From the NCBI GenBank assembly GCA_948099385.1, contig CANUEZ040000205.1, positions 2,852,001 through 2,916,000 on the forward strand: a DNA stretch of 64,000 bases, in the 5' to 3' direction. The notes under the pieces were generated by a model. That model saw nothing but the letters and a program-made list of their open reading frames with translations. It ran no database searches and was not told where the DNA came from. The DNA is from Fasciola hepatica (Eukaryota; Platyhelminthes; Trematoda; Plagiorchiida; Fasciolidae). Made by a program: the position numbers and the translations under genes. The first letter of the stretch is position 1, and every line of letters starts with the position of its first letter. Positions 53,866 to 64,000 of the stretch are shown one piece after another.

Positions 53866-56800
53866 AGTGCTTCCATGGATTTCAATGCTCAGTTGAGCGT
53901 TCAAGCTGCATGATCAATCATATTATGCAAATCTAATCTAATCTAATCTAATCTTATCTCCTACTACTAATCAATTGCATGCATAGTAAGGAAGCTGTGT
54001 AGGTTTTTCATTTGGGAATGCGTTGGTTGTACTTAGGCGCCTACAGAGAAGTCATTCATCATAAGAGTCGATCGGTGTGCGCGAAGCTGGTTGTTACCAT
54101 TCAAATTTGAAGCCAGTTTGGGAAGGGTGCTATATATGATGTAGTGTAGATGTTGAACAAAGCGTTGATAGCCATCCCGGATAGCCTTCTGTTTTTAATT
54201 TGTTCGATACACAATGGTTCAGCGGTTGTTGGAGTCCCCGTGGTTGCTCGGTCGATGTGCACTGCTGATGAGTCGAGTCCGAACAAGGATGAAACAGCTG
54301 TACAGTGAGTGCTTCCATGGATTTCATTGCTCAGTTGAGCGTTCAAGCTGCATGATCAATCATATTATACAAATCTAATCAAATCTGATCTAATCTAATC
54401 TAATCACCTACTACTAATCAATTGGAAGCATGGTAAGGAAGCTGTGTAGACTTTCCATTTGGGTATGCGTTGGTTGTACTTAGGCCCCTACAGAGAATTC
54501 ATTCATCATAAGAGTCGATCGGTGTGCGCGAAGCTGGTTGTTACCATTCAAATTTGAAGCCAGTTTGGAAGGGTGCTAAATATGATATAGTGTAGATGTT
54601 GAACAAAGCGTTGATAGCCATCCCGGATATCCTTGTGTTGTTAAGTTGTTCGATTCACAATGGTTCAACGGTTGTTAGAGTCCCCCTGGTTGCTCGGTCG
54701 ATGTGCACTGCTGATGAGTCGAGTCCGAACAAGGATGAAACAGCTGTACAGTGAGTGCTTCCATGGATTTCAATGCTCAGTTGAGCGTTCAAGCTGCATG
54801 ATCAATCATATTATACAAATCTATTCTCATCTCATCTAATCTAATCTCCTACTACTTCTCAACAATTGCATGCATAGTGAGGAAGCTGTGTAGAATTTTC
54901 ATTTGGGAATGCGTTGGTTGTACTTAGGCCCCTACAGAGAAGTCATCCATCATAGGAGTCGATCGGTGTGCGCGAAGCTGGTTGTTACCATTGAGATTTG
55001 AAGCCAGTTTGGGAATTATGCTGTATATGATGTAGTGTAGATGTTGAACAAAGCGTTGATAGCCATCCCGGATAGCCTTTTGTTGTTGAGTTGTTCGACT
55101 CACAATGGTTCGCCGGTTGTTGGTGTCCCCTTGTTTGCTCGGTCGATGTGCACTGCTGATGAGTCGAGTCCGAACAAGGATGAAACAGCTGTACAGTGAG
55201 TGCTTCCATGGATTTCAATGCTCAGTTGAGCGTTCAAGCTGCATGATCAATCATATTATACAAATCTAATCTAATCTAATCTAATCTAATCTCCTACTAC
55301 TAATCAATAGCATGCATAGTAAGGAAGCTGTGTAGGTTTTTCATTTGGGAATGCGTTGGTTGTACCTAGGCCCCTACAGAGAAGTCATCCATCATAGGAG
55401 TCGATCGGTGTGCGCGAAGCTGGTTGTTACCATTGAAATTTGAAGCCAGTTTGGGAAGGGTGCTATATATATGATGTAGTGTAGATGTTGAACAAAGCGT
55501 TGATAGCCATCCCGGATAGCCTTGTGTTGTTAAGTTGTTCGATTCACAATGGTTCACGGGTTGTTAGAGTCCCCGTGGTTGCTCGGTCGATGTGCACTGC
55601 TGATGAGTCGAGTCCGAACAAGGATGAAACAGCTGTACACTGAGTGTTTCCATGGTTTTCAATGCTCAGTTGAGCGTTCAAGCTGCATGATCAATCATAT
55701 TATACAAATCTACTCTAATCTCATCTAATCTAATCTCCTACTACTTCTCAACAATTCATGCATAGTGAGGAAGCTGTGTAGATTTTTCATTTGGGAATGC
55801 GATGGTTGTAATTAGGTCCCTACAGAGAAGTCATTCATCATAAGAGTCGATCGGTGTGCGCGAAGCTGGTTGTTACCATTCAAATTTGAAGCCAGTTTGG
55901 GAAGGGTGCTAAATATGATGTAGTGTAGATGTTGAACAAAGCGTTGATAGCCATCCCGGATAGCCTTCTGTTGTTAAGTTGTTCGATGCACAATGGTTCA
56001 CCGGTTGTTGGAGTCCCCGTGGTTGCTCGGTCGATGCGCACTGCTGATGAGTCGAGTCCGAACAAGGATGAAACAGCTGTACAGTGAGTGCTTCCATGGA
56101 TTTCAATGCTCAGTTGAGCGTTCCAGCTGCATGATCAATCATATTATACAAATCTAATCTAATCTAATCTAATCTAATCTCCTATTACTAATCAATTGCA
56201 TGCATAGTAAGGAAGCTGTGTAGGTTTTTCATTTGGGAATGCGTTGGTTGTACTTAGGCCCCTGCAGAGAAGTCATCCATCATAGGTGTTTGTCGGTGTG
56301 CGCGAAGCTGGTTGTTACCATTGAAATTTGAAGCCAGTTTGGGAAAGGTGCTATGTATGATGTAGTGTAGATGTTGAACAAAGCGTTGATAGCCATCCCG
56401 GATAGCCTTGTGTTGTTCAGTTGTTCAATTCACAATGGTTCACCGGTTGTTGGAATCCCCGTGGTTGCTCGGTCGATGTGCACTGCTGAAGAGTCGAGTC
56501 CGAACAAGGATGAAACAGCTGTACAGTGAGTGCTTCCATGGATTTCAATGCTCAGTTGAGCGTTCAAGCTGCATGATCAATCATATTATACAAATCTAAT
56601 CTAAACTTATCTACACTGCTACTACTAATCACTTGCATTCATAGTAAGGGAGCTCTGTGGGTTTTTCATTTCGGAATGTGTTGGTTGTACTGAGGCCCCT
56701 ACAGAGAAGTCATTCATCATAGGAGTCGATTGGTGTGCGCGAAGCTGGTTGTTACCATTGAAATGTGAAGCCAGTTTGGGAAGTTTGCTGTATATGATGT

Positions 56801-56917
56801 AGTGTAGATGTTGAACAAAGCGTTGATAGCCATCCCGGATAGCCTTGTGTTGTTGAGTTGTTCGATTCACAATGGTTCAGCGGTTGTTGGAGTCCCCGTG
56901 GTTGCTCGGTCGATGTG

Positions 56918-56965
56918 CACTGCTGATGAGTCGAGTCCGAACAAGGATGAAACAGCTGTGCAGTG
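56918..56965 (+). ncRNA. Terminal-unit hammerhead motif with G at the cleavage site
   Basis: Same layout as other copies, but position 56960, the H17 nucleotide, is G. Hammerheads require A, C or U there, so this edge copy is predicted to be inactive. CTGATGA and GAAA are intact. Confidence 0.65.
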
Positions 56966-57109
56966 AGTGCTTCCATGGATTTCAGTGCTCAGTTGAATGC
57001 TTAGTGATTCACGGTAATTGGTGATTATGCCAATTTATAAAGGAATGTAACAGATTCTCTTGTGAAGTCCACCGGTAAACCATCTTAGTATTTCTCGCAT
57101 GCAAATTGC

Positions 57110-57880
57110 CCATCGGGCCTAATCTTCACCGACGTTTCAGAAACTGCGACATGTGTACTCGTTAGAACGAAGCTGGTTTCAGACGCGGCCATGATTGAAT
57201 CGACCACAAATGTGCTCCTATGGAAACCTCAATCACAGACACAAATACTTTAGACTTACAATCTCTATGTTGCTCGGTCTGAGAGTGATGCTAGATTCAG
57301 TCGGGTGCATCGTTTTCCGAAAATGTCTCTTATTTAAAAGAACGCTATGGAATTAGATGCCTCTATTCCATGGCTCATGTGCGAGCAGCCGAAGGCGAAT
57401 ATCTGCTGATGAAGGTCTTTCACCCGAGCTCGTTTCGGAAAATGATGTTCGTCAGTATTATCCCTTTTCGCCCTTCATCGTGAATTTCTCACTTAAAATG
57501 ATTCTCCAGATAGCCTTACATTTGTGTGAGAATAGTGGCAATTATCTTCGCTCAGGCACTAAACCCACTCACTTGTGAAACGCGGACGATATTGTTCTTC
57601 TGATATATGATCCAGCTAAGATGCAATCTTTCCCAGGTAGCACAAACAACAACGCAGCTACTTCTTGGACGCCGTTTTTATTTTCGAATTCTACAACGTG
57701 GCTGCAAGACTGGGCCAGTGCTACACTATACTTCTTTCTTGCAGGGGAAGCTTGTGACATAATGTGTAACGTTTTCATCCCTGTTTATTGACCATCCAGC
57801 TCCCATTCACTTGCGAATGCCTTGAGTATATCGGTAAATTTGTAAGTTTTGGCATTGCGAATTCTGAATCGGGCTGATAA
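57110..57880 (+). pseudogene. Decayed RTE-like reverse transcriptase relic
   Basis: Short runs in shifting frames match reverse transcriptase landmarks in the right order: LVRTKLVSDA (before motif A) near 57155, MLDSVGC for the motif A FDSVDR near 57290, VRQYYPFSPFIVNF for motif B at about 57450-57492, NADDIVLL for the catalytic YADD at about 57580, WLQDW near 57702 and LAGE near 57744. Stops at 57355-57357 and after 57578, and loss of the Tyr and other residues, make it non-functional. It differs from the element at 49032 and is much older. It starts only about 110 bp beyond the satellite edge. Upstream and downstream limits are vague. Confidence 0.7.
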
Positions 57881-60800
57881 ACAGTTCAAGTTTTGAGTCA
57901 TTCAGGCGTCTTATTTTTTCCCGTCTAGAGTATTTCAGCCTCATGAATGCTTAGAAAAGCACCCCAGTGACCACATACCCTAAATAACTCAACTTGATAT
58001 TGAATCCTTTAATTTTGAATCTTGATGGAAGAAAAGTTGTATATCGTGCCAAGAGACTTTTATCATGCATCGAAGCATACACTCCCATTTTTCATTTTTA
58101 ATGAATATGGCACACCCCGATATGCGTCCACCTTTACTAACATCATATCATGTAAAAAATCCGGAAACCTATCCCCAACGAGTGCGTGCACCCCTTAGTA
58201 TCAGAGATCGAAGAATGTTACGTTCTTCCTCATATTTACTCAGAACATTGCCACTTATTTTACAAGGACACTATACTCATGCTTTCGTGTCATTAGCGCC
58301 TTTCACAGGAAACCCTCTGATCCACTGCTTGTTTTTTGCAACCGTCTGATTACAACGTAGCTTGATGAATTCACTTCCCATACGTTTCGCAAACAAATCA
58401 TGAATGTTCTTTTTCACAAATTGGTATTCTCATCAAGGTGCGGTCGGATGGAAATAATTTACTTCCAGCCTGGAAGACTCTTATCCCCCTAGCACGGAAG
58501 TCAGATGCTCAGGACAGGCACAACACAGCTAAATCTGATGTCTGCCAAAAATACTCAAGGAAGTAATTCATTGAAAACAACCTCTCCGAACAGCGATCGG
58601 AATAACCGAACAACAAACACAGATGACAGCCAACCGGTCCGCTCTGCTATTAGAAGGCAGTCATTTATTGCGATGATTTGGATGATTACCATCAAAATGC
58701 TAGATTCCATTGTGACCCAAATAAACTATTCGCAATTTTCCAAAAGGCTGACATTTCAAAAATTAAAAAAAAATTAAAAACAGATATATTTTCATGCTGC
58801 CGGAGTCTATGAAGTAACCCAAATACTTTGGACCAGTTGGCTTTTCTTATGGCAGACAAATTTTAGACTGTACACTTTGATGAATTCATAACTTTAACCC
58901 GCCCCCACTCGTTTAATCCTCTATTCAGAGCCGTTGGCATCTTGCTAAAATGACTCCACGAACTAAATGGTTTTGGTCACAGTGACAGTTGTTTGGTAAA
59001 TGACAATATTTCCTAATGTGTAAAGTGTAGTAGGCCCATGCAATTCCTTTTATAGAACTGCGTGCAACAGAAAATGTGACTAATTCCACTAATCACTAAG
59101 TGCACCTCACATTTTCCAATGAAATATTGAGCTACAAAGTATTAGAAAACGGTACTTATGCAAGGTGACTATACAAGAGATAATTTTCTATTATTCTATT
59201 AGCCTCATTTTCAAACTATACTATATATAGGTGAATCTGGTGATCATTTGTAAACAACGCTTCATGAAAAATCCCACTAACCTAGTTTGCTGGCTCAGAC
59301 TTGATTTATCTCTCTTCTTGGTAGAGTTTATTCCCCAGATGGGTAAAAACGTTAGAATTCATTTATTTGATGTTTCTTAATGAAACTACCCATCATTGCG
59401 ACCAACTGATTATCTGTAAGAATATTTCACTCTAAAATACCTGTGTTTAGCATTTAATCTCGTTATTCGGATAACAGCTACTTCTGGGAAACGGATATGT
59501 CTCACCAGTATTTCTGATCTATTATCTGAGTGACACTGGACCATAAATGGATGTTCCGTCTGCGGATGAATCCCACGGGAAAAGAACATGAATTATTGCA
59601 AAGTGTAATGGCATCCCACGGTTGTCTTCTGTAAAGGACGGGATTAACTTGAACCTACCGAACTGGCATGGTCCTCTGTAACATTTTGACGACACAAATA
59701 ACTGAAACGTCTTTTACCTATTAAGGACAGATGGAAACAGGTCATACATGAAAAAGAAAACAACATCAGAACACAGAGCATGGATGACAACAGAAACGAC
59801 AACAAAGAAGTGATAGCTAAAGGAATGGGTGCATTTTGATTCATAGTCTACGTAAACATGATGAGCAATGCGGATATGTACGGCAGTGACTTTAGAGTGA
59901 AAAACTTCCAAACATAGTTTCGAGAGGTTCCTAGGGCGAAATGATTTTAACCATGTCTGCTCACATGTTTTACAAGCCATGGTTAGATAAACCTTTGCAT
60001 CAAATTATTGCGATACGAAGAAACAAGTTATTTCTACGTCTTTTCTTCACCCACGAAGTCAATCATCACTATAATTCATCATGCTTTCACGCGAAACACT
60101 CTGGACGAGCATCACTTCCACCGTCCCCATATATATTTGAAATCTGATCTTATAATCCCGTTTCTATTCTAGGATCCGTTCAATTTCCTCCCGTTTTGAA
60201 ACTCACTTTAAGAGAGGATGATCCAGTGCACACTTTGGGCGTAGATAACAACTGTCTCCTTCGTAGAATCGCTAGGGCAGACAAGAAAGCATTCTTGTCC
60301 GCATGCCGAATGAGCGTGTATGTCAACCAGACAGAGGGGAAACGGTCTTAGCTTAAGAATTTTTCCTAGAGGATATACATCAGTATCCCTGAAATAAAAT
60401 GCCGCTAAACCTAGTGGAACACGTTTCTACGTAAACGTTTGCGTTAGGGTTTGAATAGATCCTTTCGAACGATGCATTTTATGCAGTGTCTTGTTGCTGT
60501 AATAAAAAACGATGTTAAGAATGAGATTGTCATCAAGAAGTATTTTGCTTTCGTATGCTGATCAATGAATCGGTAAGTGTTCCTGTTCTAAGGTTTTCCA
60601 GAAGTTGGATGTAGAGTGTGATTGTTTCTACGTAGCCCTTAGCGAGATGTGCGAAACAAAGAAGGTCTTCTGAAAACAGGGAACTCACATTTCCTGTGGG
60701 CTTTAGCAGCACATTTGCCTAACAAAAGTTATTTATTTAGTTTTGTCTGACTTAGGGGATGCTGTACTCATCTGGTGAATACTAGAGTTTTGGTACCTCG

Positions 60801-61540
60801 CCCGAGGATATAGTTCAAATGATATTGGACTATCTAACACCGGAGACGTTTCATCAAAGATAGTTTATTCTTCAACGGTTTTATAAGCTTGACAATTTTG
60901 TAATAGTTGCAGAAGACTCTATGGGACTAACGAGGTTCAATGTGGTAGGTTCTTGAGGTCAGGCCCAGTAAGGGAATATTGATTTGATTGGTTCTGTATT
61001 CTCTGAAGCATTGACGATAATGATGTTCAACGAGTTTTTTAAATAGTTGTGTTGAATTGTGCTCCGGAGGGGCTTTCTACGAGAATCTCATTGTCCGCGA
61101 GAGAGTTTGTGTCCCTCATCACGATTCCTAACAGCTACTGAAGAGTGATACTCTGCAGGCAAAATTTGATAATTTGCTCGCCTTCGAGTTATGGAGGAAT
61201 GGCATCATTACTTATTCTATGTATCGCAAACTAGTATCCTGAGTCATGGCAAGAAATTTTACGGGATACATGGATTGGTCTAAGAACAGCATGCATCTTT
61301 ATTTGCACTGAATACAAATCTGCAGGCTTTTTAGCTAATGGTAATTCGACAAATCCTTTGAAAGTTTACTGTTTTCATTTGTGATAGCTTCGTAAAAAGA
61401 AATTCAAGAGACAAGGTAGTTTTTGGGAGAAATTCATGCTCCAGATTGACAACAAAACTAAATGTCTGTAGATATATAAGGCATGCCGTAGGAACAATGC
61501 TTAGCTTGAGTTTTTTTGAACATGTTCACGGACAATAATT
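57881..61540. other. Non-satellite flank without recognised genes
   Basis: AT-rich sequence with only short frames (up to about 94 codons, 58065-58349), none with a domain, signal peptide or splice pattern I can recognise. No tRNA or rRNA was seen. It may include further old transposon debris. Nothing specific can be supported. Confidence 0.5.
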
Positions 61541-61610
61541 GCTAACTGATTTACAATGATGTGCAGTGCTTCCATGGTGATTTTGGTAGGTTGAACTTTT
61601 AAACTAACTT
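61541..61610 (+). repeat. Possible eroded satellite remnant
   Basis: The string gatgtgcagtgcttccatgg (61558-61577) joins two satellite words, gatgtgcactg and cagtgagtgcttccatgg, as if the ribozyme between them had been deleted. It is followed by aggttgaacttttaaact, about two-thirds identical to the satellite segment after the Nco-type site (cagttgagcgttcaagct). Short and worn, so chance resemblance remains possible. Confidence 0.35.
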
Positions 61611-62324
61611 TTCGTTTTATTAGAAGTACTGATCACCCAAAGCCAGGTGTGCGTGCGGTAATGAAAATATCCAACGTCTCCTAAACTTATCCTGAGGACA
61701 TCGGTCGGATCAATAAACAACATTTTTGAAAAGCAGATTAGTTGGTCCTCATTCAACAATGGATCTTTAGAATACCACCGCAACAGATCCGACGCAGTTA
61801 GATATTGCTTTCTCATCAGAGAAGAGTGTTACGCAGAAGTAGTAGTCTCCAGTCATATGTAGTTTTCAAACACGACGGATTACGTACGTTCTTTTTCAGG
61901 AAAGAAACAGAAGCTTCGGTTTTTGTGGGTGACGGAATTTGTGCTGAAAGCCTGGTGTAATGAACAAATTTCAAGTTATTGGTGCGATCATGTGATGACG
62001 TCGATTCCCAGGAAAGCTGAGAGGCGCTCTTTTGTAAACCAAAAAGGAACATGCTCATTGAGCATCAAAACAAAACTGGCGCGATTATTCCTCATGGATT
62101 AACTAGCTCTCATGAAGTAAGTACTTGTGAAAATCTAGCGAGTCGCCGATTCAACTGGGGTTTTATCGACCGTATGTATAACAATCGTTAAGTTTGAGGC
62201 CACAAACACGTCTATTTAAGGCCAACAATAGCTGTCTCCCATGGTCAGAAGACATCTAAATAAGTAGAACAGACAAATCTCTCATACCGTTGGTCACTGA
62301 ACGTTGAGCCAGAGAAACCAAATT
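61611..62324. other. Non-satellite flank, nothing recognised
   Basis: Short minus-strand frames of 70-80 codons without known motifs. No feature can be supported. Confidence 0.45.
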
Positions 62325-62900
62325 CTGTTTTCCAAACATTGTATGTCAACAGCCGAAGCCGAATAGACATCTTCCGGGATTTTTCACCCGAGTTCATCGT
62401 GTGTAATTGTGTCTTTTAAGTTAGCCTTCTTTTGCTCATCTTATTCCGCTTCAATATTGAAATTAGCCTTCATTTGACCCTAAACTCATGTAAGAATTGC
62501 ATCAATTTATGACAAAGCGGCAAGGTTTCTGATCCTGAAAACATGAACAGTATTTTTCTTCCGGGTAAAGATGGAAGGAATTGGTTAATTTTAATATATG
62601 GCGTCACCACTAATGTATATTTTGTGGAATGTTTTCCGAAACCTCAAATCAAAACATCTTACTGTAGAACTGAGTTGGCTTTACTGGTCTAGATTATCCT
62701 GTTTTCTGAACAGTTACATCTTCCACGGTTGTCAGATTCCAGGTGAAGAATTATCACACAAACAGAAAACACACTTTCCTCTTGGTAAACTCAGCCACCT
62801 GCGGCACCAGCGTGACATCCGATTGTCTGTCTAGGGTCGAGCTTACAATGCAATAGTTGGATCCGTTTTTTATTCGGCCTCAGAACAAGGCCGCTGAGGT
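62325..62900 (+). pseudogene. Second decayed RTE-like reverse transcriptase relic
   Basis: LYVNSRSRIDIF...DFSPEF at about 62340-62390 parallels the segment just before motif B in the relic at 57110 (cagccgaag.cgaat and tttcacccgag are shared in DNA). Further on, YIFHGCQIPGEELS near 62710-62755 and HLRHQRDIRLSV at about 62797-62832, a stop, then GRAYNAIVGSVF resemble the thumb and C-terminal part of RTE polymerases (HLRHLWRRxDIRLSVKGRVYN type). Motif B and the YADD segment are unrecognisable. Weak similarity (LGRVMIAS, for WLGHVLRM) may extend to about 63110. Confidence 0.6.
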
Positions 62901-63061
62901 GAAAAGATCATTTGTTTTTTAAGCACCAGTGTCATCTGATTTTCACTGCACTATGGTGGGAAAGCCGCTAGGGTTAGGTATGTGATTCTGGGGACAACGG
63001 GTCAATCTCACGAACAGTTTAAATGAATAAATTGTCTAGGACGTGTTATGATTGCCAGTAA

Positions 63062-63436
63062 ATGAGCTTTCCGGGCTTGTCCTATTTCTGGGACAGTCAG
63101 TTGGTAACCGGTATGTCTGTATGGCCACTCCAGGGCACGGCAAATTATACAAGAAACTGTAGACTTGGATATGAACGACTTTTGAAACGTCCTGTAAGGG
63201 ATCTATGTGACCTATCTATCAGATGGTTATGGATAACAGGTGACATAGCCAGGCATAGCTTCAGTGGAATGGTTCAGCTTGGGTCTTTTTCATCTTTAGG
63301 ATTTCCACCTGTCAATTTTCAGTTTTCTTTTGCTTTGTTTCTATCAATTCTGCCCTCAGCTGGACGTTTCTGCAAGGAATTAACAAGAACCAGAGCTCAG
63401 ATTGGCGGGGTTTATGTTTTACGTGAAAGAATGTGA
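63062..63436 (+). other. 124-codon open frame of unknown nature
   Basis: Starts ATG, rich in Trp, Phe, Leu and Ser, ends RTRAQIGGVYVLRERM. No domain recognised. It begins where the reverse transcriptase similarity fades and could be the 3' part of another repeat rather than a gene. Kept only because it is the longest frame in the flank. Confidence 0.2.
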
Positions 63437-63518
63437 GGGATGAAATTATCCGAAAATGCGGTATTCCTCTACTCACATTTATTGCAGCAATGGTTTCTAG
63501 TTAGTTTACCGAAACACC

Positions 63519-63580
63519 AACATTTTACTAAAGCACCTACAGAGAAGTGGTCCGTCACTGGAGTCGTTCGTTGTGCGGGA
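63519..63580 (+). repeat. Diverged fragment of the satellite in the flank
   Basis: ttactaaagcacctacagag... at 63519-63580 lines up with the satellite segment tacttaggcccctacagagaagtcatcc...ggagtcgatcggtgtgcgcg, about 75-80 percent identical by eye with hardly any gaps, in array 2 orientation. The rest of the unit, including promoter and ribozyme, is not recognisable around it. Confidence 0.5.
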
Positions 63581-64000
63581 AATGCTCTCAAACTCAGAGC
63601 ATTTGTGGAAAAAATGCAATCTGTAAAGTGAGACACTGATAACCAGTCCAGACATATTGGATGTTAGGTGCTCAACTGACAATGGTTTGGCCTGAGTGTG
63701 AACATTTGAGGATGGGGAAGGCTTGTCTCATTTTCAATGTTATTGACTTCTTGTGACGACAAAGAAGCCGTTCAACCTTTCTTTGATTTTCCATTGAGAG
63801 CTAAGCGGTGATACTGCAGGCCAAACCCATCTATCTATGAATAAAGTTTAATTGAGTTGAATGAATGAACGTGCTGATTGGAACAAGTGAATATCGAGGC
63901 ACAAATCGAAGTATCAAATACTCGTCAATCTTCATTGCAATGCATTTATACGTAGGATGATCTGAATACCATTTTTCTTTACTGTCCTGTATCCCGTGCC
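63581..64000. other. Window end, no gene recognised
   Basis: Unrecognised sequence with one AATAAA hexamer at 63840-63845, which could be a polyadenylation signal of a repeat or occur by chance. Confidence 0.3.

Larger units (their letters stand above)
52878..56996 (+). repeat. Satellite array 2, right part: about nine units to the array edge
   Basis: Resumes within the unit split by the retrotransposon and ends at TTCAGTGCTCAGTTGA. Units here keep A box, B box and ribozyme, with some variants such as ACTTCTCAACAATT near 54855 and 55744. The last units are more diverged (for example near 56600), as expected at an array margin. Confidence 0.96.

Noticed and set aside
26723..56976. Plus- and minus-strand frames of 60-98 codons in array 2
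   Set aside because: Shadow frames of the same satellite in inverted orientation; length follows random stop loss.
1..56996. CRISPR-like array, because of many regularly spaced repeats
   Set aside because: The whole ~445 bp unit repeats without unique spacers; this is a satellite in eukaryotic DNA.
1..56996. Telomere-like repeat (GATTA/TAATC tracts)
   Set aside because: The pentamers are short, internal to each unit, and do not match the TTAGGG-type telomere repeat.
57578..60147. Short frames in the flank as host genes
   Set aside because: None has a recognisable domain or exon-like borders; some overlap the decayed reverse transcriptase.

Overview
The window looks like eukaryotic, repeat-rich heterochromatin from a flatworm, most likely a schistosome (Schistosoma). 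The reasons are an RTE-clade non-LTR retrotransposon of the kind abundant in schistosomes, AT-rich flanking DNA with no compact genes, and a satellite whose design (RNA polymerase III promoter plus hammerhead ribozyme) matches the published schistosome Sm-alpha satellite. The genus is inferred from family knowledge; no search was possible. No ordinary protein-coding host gene was recognised.

Layout: (1) 1-26510, about 60 tandem copies of a roughly 445 bp satellite, ribozyme-sense on the minus strand. (2) About 26510, a junction where the array flips orientation, with diverged monomers on both sides. (3) 26511-56996, about 60 more copies of the same satellite, ribozyme-sense on the plus strand, interrupted at 49032-52877 by (4) a near full-length RTE-type retrotransposon with an endonuclease/reverse transcriptase reading frame broken by one stop codon and one frameshift. 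(5) 56997-64000, non-satellite flank holding two heavily decayed reverse transcriptase relics (about 57110-57880 and 62325-62900), two faint satellite-like remnants, and otherwise unrecognised AT-rich DNA.

The satellite unit, read in ribozyme sense, is ordered: TATA-like stretch, A box (TAGTGTAGATG, an exact fit to TRGYNNARNNG), B box (GTTCGATTC, an exact fit to GWTCRANNC) about 49 nt further on, a hammerhead-type core (CUGAUGA ... GAAA ... GUA cleavage triplet) about 50 nt after the B box, a variable (TAATC)n pentamer tract, and the first run of five T about 180 nt after the cleavage site. This reads as a complete Pol III transcription unit for a self-cleaving RNA, repeated about 120 times. 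Stem III of the ribozyme is an 8-nt palindrome without a loop, so it should work best as a dimer. Higher-order repeats (4-, 6/5-, 2- and 6-unit blocks) show that the arrays grow by multi-unit duplication. The small open reading frames that fill both arrays are by-products of the conserved satellite sequence and are not listed as genes.
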